Positions 18,801 through 25,936 of a stretch of 64,000 nucleotides of DNA are shown here, in pieces. The notes below the pieces were generated by a model, which searched no databases, was not told the origin of the DNA, and saw only the letters and a list, made by a program, of their open reading frames with translations. The stretch lies in assembly GCF_038050405.1 (NCBI RefSeq), contig NZ_CP150901.1, positions 4,154,001 through 4,218,000 on the forward strand, written 5' to 3'. The DNA is from Paraburkholderia sp. IMGN_8 (GTDB lineage Bacteria > Pseudomonadota > Gammaproteobacteria > Burkholderiales > Burkholderiaceae). A program made the translations under genes and the position numbers. Position 1 is the stretch's first letter, and each line of letters begins with the position of its first letter.

Positions 18801-21800
18801 ACAACAACGTCGCAACGGACGACCGCACGCGCAAGGAAGTCGATCATGCCTATGACGAGCAGGCGGTTGGGACGAGCTTTACGGCGGGTGGGAATGCGAC
18901 GCTGGCGGCAGTCAATACGACGGATGCGAGCAAAGGCAATGTGACGCTGACCGGCTCATCGCTGACAGCGGGTGTGACGGATGGCGCGGATAACGGCACG
19001 GGCGCGGCGACGATCGCGGCCACTGGCAACGTGACGATCAACGAAGGTCGTGAGGAACACGACAGCGCGAGTGCGGTGGAGTCGAAGCGCGGTAGTTTCA
19101 TCGGCGGCTCGACCACCGATACGTCGCAGAACACGCAGGCGAATATTGGTGTGGCAAGCTTGGTGTCGGGGGATTCGGTGACCGTGCAGGCCGGTGAGGA
19201 CCTGACAATTCGGGGCAGCAATGTGGTTGGCACGAACGACGTGAAGCTGGGTGCGGTCGGGAACGTGAACATCACCACCTCGCAGAACACGGCCACGCAA
19301 GACAGCTACTACCACCAGACCCAATCAGGCCTGATGACAGGTGGCTTGAATGTCACCATCGGTCATTCGTCACTGACGGATACCGACCACGCCACGAGCG
19401 TGACGAACAACGCGAGTGTGATCGGTTCGTCAACGGGCAACGTGTCGATCACGGCGGGCCATGACCTCGGGGTCACGGGCAGCAATGTCATAGCGGGCGG
19501 TAATGTGGCGCTGACCGGCCAGAACGTCACGGTCGGTTCGGCCTACGACACCTACAACGAATCGCAGGCGCAGCAGTTCAGCCAGTCGGGCCTGAGCATC
19601 GGCCTGGGTGGAGGTCTGGTGGGCCTGGGACAGGGAATGGCGAGCACCGTGCGCCAGGGCGTGCAGACGGACGACTCGCGCTTGGCTGCCGTGCAGGGTG
19701 TGGCCGCTGCCGAGCAGGCGTACCAGAATCGCGGAGCCATCGAGGGAGCGGCAGACGCGGTAACGAACGGCAATGCGAGCGACGCGACGCAGGGCCTTCA
19801 GGTGCGGGTCAGCATCGGGTCGAGCCACACCAGCAGCAATGCCAGTACGTCGATCACGCGCGCGAAGGGTTCGTCTGTCATCGGCAATGGCAACGTGACG
19901 ATGACGGCAACCGGTACGCCGGAGGCGAACGGCAACGCGCAAGCCGGTACGGGCGACATCACCATGACCGGCGCGACGGTGATGGGGAAGAATGTCACGC
20001 TCGACGCGAATAATGCGATCACTCTGCAAAGCGCGCAGAGCACGGAGCAGGACAGCAGTTCGAACAGTTCGGGTGGCTGGAACGCCGGGGTGGCGCTGGG
20101 TGTCGGGAAAAACACCGGATTCAGCATCTTTGCGAACGCGTCGAACGCACACGGCCAGGGCAACGGCAGCAGCGTTACGCAGGACGATACGACCGTCGCG
20201 GCAAGCGACACGCTGACGATGAAATCGGGCGGCGACACGACGCTCGCGGGTGCGCAGGTATCAGGCAATACGGCGAAGGTCGATGTCGGGGGCAACCTGA
20301 CGATGACGAGTGTCCAGGACACGTCGGACTACGCGAACAACCAGCACAGCAGCGGAATCAGCGGCAGCTTTACGTTTGGCTACGGCGGTGGCGTGGACCT
20401 GTCGATTGGTCATACCAGTATCGACTCCAACTATGCGTCGGTAAACCAGCAGACCGGCATCGTGGCCGGCACGGGCGGTTTCGACGTGAACGTGGCTGGG
20501 CATACGCAACTCAACGGCGCGGAGATTGCGAGCGCCGCTCCAGCTGGCAGCAACAGCGTGACGACCGGCAGCTTCGGATACTCGGATATCCAGAACTCGA
20601 TGTCGTATTCGGGTTCGTCGGAAGGCTTCTCGCTGTCGAACGGCCCGAGCTTTGCGAACACGGGGGACAGCGCGCGCGGGGTCACGCAGGCGGCTGTCAG
20701 TCCGGGAACGATTACGGTGAAGTCGGGCCAGCAGAACGGCACCGACAGCACGGTGGGCCTGTCGCGCGATACGGCCAATGCAAACCAGACCGTACAGAAC
20801 ACGTTTAACCTGCAGCAGGTGCAGAACAACCTGGCCTTTGCGCAGGCGTTCGGCAAGGTGGCAACGACTGCGGCTGGGCAGATTGCGGACCAGCTTGAGA
20901 ACAGCAACCCGGCCTTTGCGGAGGGCGGCGTCGCGCGCGACGCGATGCACGCGGCGGTCGCGGCCATCGGGGCGGCGTTGTCGGGCGGAAACATTGCAGG
21001 GGCAGTCGGCGGGTCTCTGGCGGGCGACGTGTTGCAGTCGCTGGCAAATCCGATCATCGAGCAGGCCGTCGCGCAGGTCCCGCCCGAGAATCGGACTGCG
21101 TTACGTAATGCGCTGAATGAGATTGTTGCGACGGCGGGTGGTGTAGCGGGTGGCGCGTTGACAGGCGGCGGTTCGTCGGGCGCGCTGGCGGGAGCGGGTG
21201 CGGCTATCGACAATGAACGGTTCAACCGGCAGTTGCATCCTGAAGAGAAGACGCTCGCAAAGCAGATCGCGGACAAGAGCGGTGGCAAGTACACGCAGGC
21301 ACAGGTCGAAGACCAATTTCGTATCATGGGCGTAAGCGTGAATGGAACAAGTGAATCCGGCGCACCGACGACCCTGATTGGCCAGACACCCACGGACTCG
21401 GGTGCACAATGGATATCGGCGGGAACAACGGCGGACGGCAAACCGATCCTGACGCAGGTCACGGCACAGGGCGATCCACAGTTGCAGAGCTACATTCTGG
21501 CGAACTACAACAGCGCTTCGTCGGGACAGGTGCCGAGCCAGTTCACGTATGCGCTGACAGGAAACAGCGGATCGATCAACCTGACGGGGCCATTCACGAA
21601 GTTCGATCAGTCGGATGCAGACTACATGCGTAATACGACAGCTGATACGGCTTCGATGATCTCTACGAATGCGGGGCGGTTCAGTGCGCTAACGGCCGCT
21701 GGTGCACAAATTCCATCGCCGTACTCTGCTGGACTCGCAGGAGCAGCTTATGCGGCAGCGGTTGCTGGATTTGGGGCTGACGTAGTGGCACAGCTAGTTA

Positions 21801-22000
21801 AACCGGATGTTGGGCAGTACGCCGTATCCGGCGTGACCGGGTTGATATCCGGGGAGCTGTCTGATCGAGTTCCAGGACTGGGGCCAGCTATTAATGAGAC
21901 TGCGAATACATTCAACAACAGCAAGGCTGGTCAGAAGACCCAGGATTCTTTGAATAACTATTGGAACAATTTCGTGAACTACTGGAGCGGGAAGCAGTGA
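12824..22000 (+). CDS. giant two-partner-secretion exoprotein (TpsA/CdiA-like filamentous hemagglutinin)
   Basis: 3058 residues. The N-terminus begins MNKATYRLVFSRLGGMLVAV, an extended signal peptide region (ESPR), followed by the hydrophobic core and cleavage region ending LHADAQ. The TPS secretion domain (about 70-320) carries the VVVANPNGILVDGGGFINT motif recognised by TpsB. Residues about 330-1300 are degenerate beta-helix repeats of the form N.GG.i.a.g.l.v.a..ldN. A non-repetitive island follows (about 1290-1450: QTKRDKYVGCATTNANGKAG and a Tyr/Asp-rich stretch), then hemagglutinin repeats with GHDI and GGNV units. The conserved pre-C-terminal region (VAQVPPENRTALRNALNEIV) leads to NERFNRQLHPEEK near residue 2797. 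The last 260 or so residues are variable, with a hydrophobic stretch and an Asn-rich tail, and resemble a CDI-type toxic tip. The transporter is at 25933. Confidence 0.93.
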   Translation: MNKATYRLVFSRLGGMLVAVEETPAGTGKSNRGETIGAGRGVSGAQRLSSFAFRHIAFAALILIGTAPLHADAQIVPSGAHAPGVIQTQNGLPQVNIERPSGAGVSMNTYSQFDVQKNGAILNNSPTLVQTQQAGYVNGNPNLGPGQSARVIVNQVNSNSPSQLRGYLEVAGKRAEVVVANPNGILVDGGGFINTTRGILTTGTPLIGADGNLNGFKVTRGNIAVQGAGLNTANVDQVDLIARAVQANAAIYAKNLSVVTGANSVDHDTLAATPIAGDGPAPGVSIDVSSLGGMYANRIVLLGTENGVGVSTKGVLAAQAGDLILTTQGKLILAGQTNASGNIALSARDGIDNSGTTYSQQNVSANTSGALTNSGVLAAQQNATIGAASVASTGILGAGVNGNGSLAQSGDLSVTTGGTLAATGRSAAGRNATLSGAAVNLGGSSTSANGSLKLTANSGDLNLSGATVTAGGMLDARAAGTLTNDGGVLSSGGGQTITAGGLSNHDGQIVSGGALTENVAGSVANQGGTMQAAGALSVTAGSLDNTGGHIASLNADGLTLTTGGSLNNGVGETGAGIIGGNGNVTVQAGQIANAGSITAVQNLIATAVQTLFNGGTLAANGNINASAGTTLTNASTIAAGRTAALTGATFDNSQGTTNADQLTLHATNLANHGGSITQTGMGATTIDVTGMLDNSGGTLQTNGDSLALGPAALVNDNGTIASSGAGTLSVNVGTLSNNGGTIATNGGLDVRSGAALNRGGTLAAQTGATLNVSSLDNSAGGYVGAQTVSITDTGALNNAGGTIQADDALSVSAQSVANDGGSIANSGTGTTTVSASGVVTNTQNGLIGGNGNVSVSGGNIGNAGGTITAGGATTVQSGSTLDNRAGMIQGSGNVSAAAQGAIDNTGGQIEADGTGATLAVTGASLDNTNGRIANTGSGATTVSAAGITNSNTGGVAGAGTIGGNGDVTVNAGTLSNTNSAQLVSGHDLTLNIAQLADNTNATLSGANNVTLNGPNAGVTNAGGSVHGNGTIAVNTASFDNTSGRVGNDTGSGGSVSVNTGTLANQNGAIGSDQDLSVVTGTLTGDGRIVAGNDGAITIGSDYALNRTNQIQANHDLTFTTAGTFANQGTLGAVNALTVNAANVDNQVGADINSSNTTVNAANTITNEGRIEGDSVTMHSASLTNTAMIVGNTVTLNAGSIANTGAAAAMAAASQLNLYSPGDITNTGGANIFSLGDINIAADAARDANGVLANRANSVANDQSTIEAQGNLEIAAQTLTNTRPAPTVETVTTGVDTVHQTKRDKYVGCATTNANGKAGCSQSAWDSGYKSPATATYSGADIVSSQSGPNATERVLVVNVNGQPQTIWYNAITANSDGTVTVNYWDDYNPNVNYDPATEYATRSDGHKGYQRVEIARDTTTTTQQDQVTGPQAQQAQLLAGGNMTLANVGTLNNSFSAIAAGGSIQIGSSEQDGAIGNGSGNYGGTLVNNTGQTLYQYQKQDIVSTYAWNEDITRDVGTVVEPSIVLSPVAIGGTGGTIIANNAVQISGTDISNTNVAAANSATGATGGTLGANGTGGGLTGGGAQTVNLATGQTQTINAPQSVAGPTGALNITLPSSGLYTFNTAPGASYLVVTDPRLTSYTNFISSDYMLGQLGLDPSKTIKRLGDGVYEEQMVRNQITQLTGRVYLQGYTSNEDEYRALMNSGVHAAQEFNLVPGMALTAAQMDALTSDIVWLVSQTVALPDGSTQQVLAPVVYLAHAHANDLQPTGALIAADDVEIHATGSASNLGVIKGGTQTVISATNILNRGGSIGSSIDNGATVVSATNDVVNASGQITGNRVAVLAGHDIVNTTLVDAVGVSSVAGNSKVSQTLLGTQGTIASTGDMIVSAGNDLSVHGANITAGGDGQITAGHDITVDAVQSTTSQSVTLNDQHHWEAASTTNETSAISAGGSLAMQSGNDMTLKGATVSAGGDMAVVAGSNLTATTVTNTATYNNVATDDRTRKEVDHAYDEQAVGTSFTAGGNATLAAVNTTDASKGNVTLTGSSLTAGVTDGADNGTGAATIAATGNVTINEGREEHDSASAVESKRGSFIGGSTTDTSQNTQANIGVASLVSGDSVTVQAGEDLTIRGSNVVGTNDVKLGAVGNVNITTSQNTATQDSYYHQTQSGLMTGGLNVTIGHSSLTDTDHATSVTNNASVIGSSTGNVSITAGHDLGVTGSNVIAGGNVALTGQNVTVGSAYDTYNESQAQQFSQSGLSIGLGGGLVGLGQGMASTVRQGVQTDDSRLAAVQGVAAAEQAYQNRGAIEGAADAVTNGNASDATQGLQVRVSIGSSHTSSNASTSITRAKGSSVIGNGNVTMTATGTPEANGNAQAGTGDITMTGATVMGKNVTLDANNAITLQSAQSTEQDSSSNSSGGWNAGVALGVGKNTGFSIFANASNAHGQGNGSSVTQDDTTVAASDTLTMKSGGDTTLAGAQVSGNTAKVDVGGNLTMTSVQDTSDYANNQHSSGISGSFTFGYGGGVDLSIGHTSIDSNYASVNQQTGIVAGTGGFDVNVAGHTQLNGAEIASAAPAGSNSVTTGSFGYSDIQNSMSYSGSSEGFSLSNGPSFANTGDSARGVTQAAVSPGTITVKSGQQNGTDSTVGLSRDTANANQTVQNTFNLQQVQNNLAFAQAFGKVATTAAGQIADQLENSNPAFAEGGVARDAMHAAVAAIGAALSGGNIAGAVGGSLAGDVLQSLANPIIEQAVAQVPPENRTALRNALNEIVATAGGVAGGALTGGGSSGALAGAGAAIDNERFNRQLHPEEKTLAKQIADKSGGKYTQAQVEDQFRIMGVSVNGTSESGAPTTLIGQTPTDSGAQWISAGTTADGKPILTQVTAQGDPQLQSYILANYNSASSGQVPSQFTYALTGNSGSINLTGPFTKFDQSDADYMRNTTADTASMISTNAGRFSALTAAGAQIPSPYSAGLAGAAYAAAVAGFGADVVAQLVKPDVGQYAVSGVTGLISGELSDRVPGLGPAINETANTFNNSKAGQKTQDSLNNYWNNFVNYWSGKQ

Positions 22001-22269
22001 AGATCCAGGTCATTGAAGACGGTAATTTTAAAAGATGGGTTCGGACGAGCTTGCTTGTCATTGGTTTGCTGACCATGTATCTCGCTTACAAGTTTGTGCC
22101 ACCAGCGCCATTTGGTGGTTTCTTGCTGCTGCTTGGATTCGTGATCGCAGCTATGGGAGGCTATGCGAGCAGAGCGCATCTGCTAAAAATAAAGCCGTTC
22201 GACAAAAGCTACAAGAAGGCCCGCAAGAGCTACGAAGTGAGGGACGACGAGCAAGACAAGTCATCGTAA
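21997..22269 (+). CDS. small two-helix membrane protein, putative immunity protein of the TpsA C-terminus
   Basis: 90 residues from GTG 21997, which overlaps the exoprotein stop as GTGA; GGAG lies 9 bases upstream inside the exoprotein. Two adjacent transmembrane segments (TSLLVIGLLTMYLAYKFV and GFLLLLGFVIAAMGGYA) are followed by a highly charged cytoplasmic tail (KSYKKARKSYEVRDDEQDKS). No family recognised. A small gene translationally coupled to the 3' end of a TpsA/CdiA gene is where CDI immunity genes sit, and a membrane-embedded immunity protein would fit a membrane-acting toxin. Its base composition is lower in GC than the adhesin, as is usual for swapped toxin/immunity cassettes. Confidence 0.7.
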   Translation: MKIQVIEDGNFKRWVRTSLLVIGLLTMYLAYKFVPPAPFGGFLLLLGFVIAAMGGYASRAHLLKIKPFDKSYKKARKSYEVRDDEQDKSS

Positions 22270-22273
22270 CGAT

Positions 22274-22302
22274 AAACCCGGCGATTGCCGGGTTTGTTGT
22301 TT
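22274..22302 (+). terminator. intrinsic terminator after the putative immunity gene
   Basis: AAACCCGGC (22274-22282) pairs with GCCGGGTTT (22287-22295) around GATT, followed by GTTGTTT. It is strong and nearly symmetrical. It can serve both the immunity gene and the convergent SymE-like ORF ending at 22312. Confidence 0.8.
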
Positions 22303-22311
22303 GATGGTTAT

Positions 22312-22521
22312 TCAGTTCCGTTTGCTGCGTCTTTGCAACATGGCCTCGGCTTCTGGCCCGGTCATATACCTGCCAGCGACCCTGTAGTCGGAGTCCGGGG
22401 TAATGGTGAGGTATCCGAGCCGGTAGGCGACGCTGAACAGGACCTGGCGCCCAGGCAGGAAGCCGGCATGTTCGAGCATGGCATCGGTGACCTGCACCCA
22501 GGGAAAGGCGATGCGTTGCAT
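22312..22521 (-). CDS. SymE-like type I toxin family protein, probably N-terminally truncated
   Basis: 69 residues from ATG 22521. The stretch FPWVQVTDAMLEHAGFLPGR followed by QVLFSVAYRLGYLTITPD resembles the AbrB-fold core of SymE family proteins (pattern P.i.l.G.WL..AGF..G..v.v....g.l.i). The usual N-terminal 25 or so residues are not recognisable. The frame stays open for about 24 codons upstream (CDTFVAFYIDERESFPCN) but without a start codon. SymE-like genes are frequent neighbours of contact-dependent toxin loci. It could be a decayed copy or an orphan toxin from an earlier cassette. Confidence 0.5.
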   Translation of the reverse strand: MQRIAFPWVQVTDAMLEHAGFLPGRQVLFSVAYRLGYLTITPDSDYRVAGRYMTGPEAEAMLQRRSKRN

Positions 22522-22976
22522 ATTGCACGGGAAGGACTCGCGCTCGTCGATATAGAAGGCGACGAATGTGTCGCACTGCTTGGCCGCGATGAGTCAGGCT
22601 TGGTGTGGTACATGGTGACAAAGACACAAGATCTGTCGCCGCCGTATGCGATGCAGCATTGCGCTGAAACATAGGCGAAACGCTGTGAAACCAGTGCGAG
22701 CGAGCTGCTCGTCATGCGCCAACATTCCGGTACGCGGATTATCGCAGCACGATTTCAGCATATAAGTTTATCGGCTCGGTTAGTTATGCAAACATATTGA
22801 GATGACCAGAATGAATCTTCTGGCAAACTTCCCTCTCACGATAACAAGTCTGAGCAGTCCCGCATCGATTCAGCATTGAAATAGCAACCGAATTGAACGG
22901 AGCGATCTCGTCGCTACAAGCCATCAAGCGGCAACAAGATCCGGTTCCCTTGAACAATTTTGACGATTAAGAACAA
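22522..22976. other. 455-bp intergenic region
   Basis: Holds the upstream remnant of the SymE-like ORF (to about 22600) and then AT-richer DNA without a convincing ORF. It must contain the promoter of the HAD-UbiA gene cluster, but I could not pick a clear -35/-10 pair. Confidence 0.5.
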
Positions 22977-24413
22977 GTGCAAGAGACAAACGATTTGCCG
23001 CTGGTCGTGGATCTGGATGGAACGCTGACATTGACCGACACGCTGACCGAGTCCGTGATTCAGCTGGTGAAGCGCAATCCGTCGAACATCATTCGTTTGC
23101 CGATGTGGTTGTTGCAAGGACGTTCGGCAATTAAGCACAAGATTGCCGCACGCTCCAATTTCTCGGCGGAATACCTCCCGTATCGCGAAGCATTGATCGA
23201 CTTTTTGACCGTCGAGAAAATACGCGGCCGAAGAATCATTCTTGCCACTGCCGCGCATGGTTCGATTGCTTCCAGTGTGTCTGCACATCTAGGGCTGTTC
23301 GACGAAGTGCTGGCTACAAAGGGAGACATCAACCTGAAAGGATCGGCGAAACTTGAGAAAGTACGCGAATGCGTCGGTGGGCCGTTTGTCTATGTCGGCG
23401 ACAGTTATGCCGATCTACCGGTATGGCTTGGCTCACAGGCGGCCATTCTGGCTGGTGTTTCGCCGCGTCTGGCCGCCTTAGTCCGCGAACACGTTCCGAT
23501 CGAGCGTGAATTCACAAACAGGAAAATCGGTCTTCACGTTTGGCTGAAGGCGCTACGCGTTCATCAGTGGCTCAAGAACCTGTTGCTGTTCGTGCCGCTG
23601 CTGACGGCATTTTCCTTCTTCGATACTGACAAGCTGGTCACGCTCGCGATGGCGTTCATTTCGATGTCGCTGGGCGCTTCCGCAACCTACATCGCAAACG
23701 ATATCTGGGATCTGGAAAGCGACCGTCGGCATCCACGCAAGCAGTATCGTCCTTTCGCAAGCGGAACGCTGACGATATCGAGCGGACTTCTGTCCATTGT
23801 TGCACTTCTCATTGCGTCGGTAGCCCTGGCGTTCTCAGTATCGGTTGAGTTCGCTGCGATGCTGGTGCTGTACCTGGTCCTGACCACAGTCTACAGCTGG
23901 TTTTTGAAGTCTCGTGTGATGATCGACGTGATCACGCTGTCGCTGCTGTACACCCTGAGAATTTTAGCAGGATCAGTAGCGGTTCAAATCAATACGAGCC
24001 GCTGGTTGCTTGCCTTTTCTGTTTTAACATTCCTGAACCTCGCCCTCGTCAAACGCTGTTCGGAGTTGGTGTCTCTGCGTGCGAGCGGCGATACCGCAAC
24101 GGTGGGCCGCGATTACCACGTCGCCGATCTCGAGGTTCTGTGGCCACTTGGCATCGGTGCATCACTCGCGGCCGTGGTCGTCTTCGGTCTTTTCATTAAC
24201 GCGCCTGACACGGCCGTTCGATATGCGTTACCTGACCTGCTGTGGTTAGTCGCGCTCGGTTTGATCTCCCTGTTCGCGCGGCTGTGGATCAAGACCGTAC
24301 GCGGTGCGATGGATGACGACCCGGTCGTCTATCTGATTGAAGATCACGGCAGTCTTCTCACTATCCTGATTATGGTCGCGATCATGATGACGGCCCACTT
24401 TGTACAGCTTTGA
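22977..24413 (+). CDS. HAD phosphatase-UbiA prenyltransferase fusion (DPPR-synthase-like)
   Basis: 478 residues from GTG 22977, without a strong Shine-Dalgarno. Residues 8-190 are a HAD hydrolase: nucleophile motif VDLDGTLT with Asp12 and Asp14, and VGDSYADLPVW as the Mg-binding motif. Residues about 200-478 are a UbiA-family polyprenyl transferase with 7-9 transmembrane segments. The prenyl-diphosphate motif NDIWDLESD begins at residue 241, followed by HPRKQYRPFASG and a second conserved segment YSWFLKSRVMIDV. The closest functional analogues are decaprenyl-phosphate phosphoribosyltransferases, which move phosphoribose to a lipid carrier; the HAD domain could then remove the 5-phosphate. It sits between an exoprotein gene and its transporter, so a role in modifying the surface protein is an inference. 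Confidence 0.88.
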   Translation: MQETNDLPLVVDLDGTLTLTDTLTESVIQLVKRNPSNIIRLPMWLLQGRSAIKHKIAARSNFSAEYLPYREALIDFLTVEKIRGRRIILATAAHGSIASSVSAHLGLFDEVLATKGDINLKGSAKLEKVRECVGGPFVYVGDSYADLPVWLGSQAAILAGVSPRLAALVREHVPIEREFTNRKIGLHVWLKALRVHQWLKNLLLFVPLLTAFSFFDTDKLVTLAMAFISMSLGASATYIANDIWDLESDRRHPRKQYRPFASGTLTISSGLLSIVALLIASVALAFSVSVEFAAMLVLYLVLTTVYSWFLKSRVMIDVITLSLLYTLRILAGSVAVQINTSRWLLAFSVLTFLNLALVKRCSELVSLRASGDTATVGRDYHVADLEVLWPLGIGASLAAVVVFGLFINAPDTAVRYALPDLLWLVALGLISLFARLWIKTVRGAMDDDPVVYLIEDHGSLLTILIMVAIMMTAHFVQL

Positions 24414-24428
24414 CAGGTCATCAACAAA

Positions 24429-25598
24429 ATGAATCAAAAAAATAGAAACAGTATGCTTGCATTCTGCCGGTTCTCGGTCGTATTCGTATTGCTGCTGGTC
24501 TGCAGTGGAAACGTAACCAATAGTGTATTGCTGAAGTTCGGATTTCGCGACGATCACAAGCTCGATGGCTACGCGCAAAGCCTTACGCTGGTCAGCATGA
24601 TGGAGGGGACTGCCCCCAGGCCGTACGTCTATCGCTCTACATTCGCCAAGGTCGCGAAGCGGATGTCAGAGAAGCTCAGCCCGAGCCTGCAGCAGAGGCT
24701 GTTCAAATCCATTACCCGCTACGATTCGCTGCACCACAGCTATTTCAGCGGCGTCCCGGACGTGTTCTGGACGACGACGGTGGCGATCAGCTATCACGTC
24801 GTCTATTTCTTCGTGGTGTTGTCGATGACGCTGACGTTATGGTTGGTCTACGCGCTCGCAAGAATGCACGGCTTGTCGTTCGGGCAGGCATTGGGGTTCC
24901 TGGCCGGCTTTAGCTTTATCTATCCGCTCACGTTCCAGCAGGGTGGGTATTACTACGACTTCATCGAAATACTCGGCGTATTCAGCGCATGCTATTTCAT
25001 GCTGAAGCGATGGATGATCCCCTGCACGCTGGCCATTGCATTCTTTTCGTTCAATAAGGAGACTTTTTTCCTCGTACCGTTCGCTTTGTTTTTTTTGCAC
25101 CAGCAGGAGGTTCCGATTCGCAATCGGATCGGATGGCTGATCGTTCAACTGGCGTGCTGTTTCGCGAGTCGGTTTTTCATCATGAGCGGCTACGAACTGA
25201 ATGGCGGGGGCTTCTTCGAGTTTCACGCAAAGGAGAATCTGCTGTTCTGGCTTAACCCGGCGTCATATGTTCGATTCTATAACCTCATTGCCAAGGGCAT
25301 TTTCACACCGAGTCTGCAGAATCCGCTGATCCTCATACCTGCAGCCGTTTTCTTTCGCCAGGCGTGGCGGGAGACTGGCGCGCGCTACAAGCGGTATTTC
25401 CTCGCAGCTTTCCTGCCGGTTGCCATTCTGTTTGTGCTGTTCGGCTATATCGACGAAGCCCGCAACTTCTCGCTGGCGTTCCCTGCGATCGTACTCGTTG
25501 CACTGAACGCGGCAAGCCGCTTTGGGCAGATTTTTTCGCCTGGGCACGCCGATCAGGCGGAGGTCGAAACGCGCCAGCGCTCGGCCGTGGCGGGTTAA
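24429..25598 (+). CDS. polytopic membrane protein of unknown function
   Basis: 389 residues, with about 8-9 hydrophobic segments. These include an N-terminal signal-anchor (FSVVFVLLLVCSGNV), YHVVYFFVVLSMTLTLWLVY, FLAGFSFIYPLTFQ, IGWLIVQLACCFASRFFIM and YFLAAFLPVAILFVLFGYI. The loop with FNKETFFLVPFALFF and the outward hydrophilic N-terminal region (residues 40-110) recall GT-C type glycosyltransferases and O-antigen-ligase-like proteins, but no catalytic signature is clear. It starts 16 bases after the prenyltransferase stop and ends 3 bases before the small transporter, so it is in the same operon. One possibility is a lipid-linked-sugar-dependent transferase. Confidence 0.75.
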   Translation: MNQKNRNSMLAFCRFSVVFVLLLVCSGNVTNSVLLKFGFRDDHKLDGYAQSLTLVSMMEGTAPRPYVYRSTFAKVAKRMSEKLSPSLQQRLFKSITRYDSLHHSYFSGVPDVFWTTTVAISYHVVYFFVVLSMTLTLWLVYALARMHGLSFGQALGFLAGFSFIYPLTFQQGGYYYDFIEILGVFSACYFMLKRWMIPCTLAIAFFSFNKETFFLVPFALFFLHQQEVPIRNRIGWLIVQLACCFASRFFIMSGYELNGGGFFEFHAKENLLFWLNPASYVRFYNLIAKGIFTPSLQNPLILIPAAVFFRQAWRETGARYKRYFLAAFLPVAILFVLFGYIDEARNFSLAFPAIVLVALNAASRFGQIFSPGHADQAEVETRQRSAVAG

Positions 25599-25600
25599 TC

Positions 25601-25936
25601 ATGTCGTTGATCGCGTTGATTGCCAGCGGTATGTTGAGCGGACTGGCGAGCGTTCTGCTACGGCTCGCCGCGCTCCGGGCCACGGCACCGTCTGCTGAAT
25701 GGGTGCCGCTTCTGCTTCGCGCAGCCGCAATGGGCTCCTATAGCATCGGGTTTGTGCTCTATGCGCTTGCGCTTCGCAAAGCCAATCTGGGCCTCGCCTA
25801 TCCGCTAATGGTCGCCGTCTCGGTCCTCGTAGTACTTGCGTTCACAGCGCTGCACGAGCAAATGTTAAAGCCGACCCAGATAGTCGGCGCGGCAGTGATT
25901 TTTGTTGGTGTCTGGTTGGTAACGAGACAGGTATGA
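25601..25936 (+). CDS. small EamA/SMR-type transporter (ArnE-like, four transmembrane helices)
   Basis: 111 residues, start ATG 25601. Four hydrophobic helices: MSLIALIASGMLSGLASVLL, LLRAAAMGSYSIGFVLYALA, LGLAYPLMVAVSVLVVLAF, IVGAAVIFVGVWLV. The ALRKANLGLAYPLM turn resembles the ALk..plalAYp. motif of SMR and ArnE/ArnF proteins, and LHEQMLKPTQIVGAAVIFVG is the fourth-helix signature. ArnE/F-like proteins flip polyprenyl-linked aminoarabinose; SMR proteins export cations. Placed in an operon with a polyprenyl transferase, a flippase role is the more attractive reading. The stop overlaps the TpsB start (ATGA), indicating translational coupling. Confidence 0.82.
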   Translation: MSLIALIASGMLSGLASVLLRLAALRATAPSAEWVPLLLRAAAMGSYSIGFVLYALALRKANLGLAYPLMVAVSVLVVLAFTALHEQMLKPTQIVGAAVIFVGVWLVTRQV

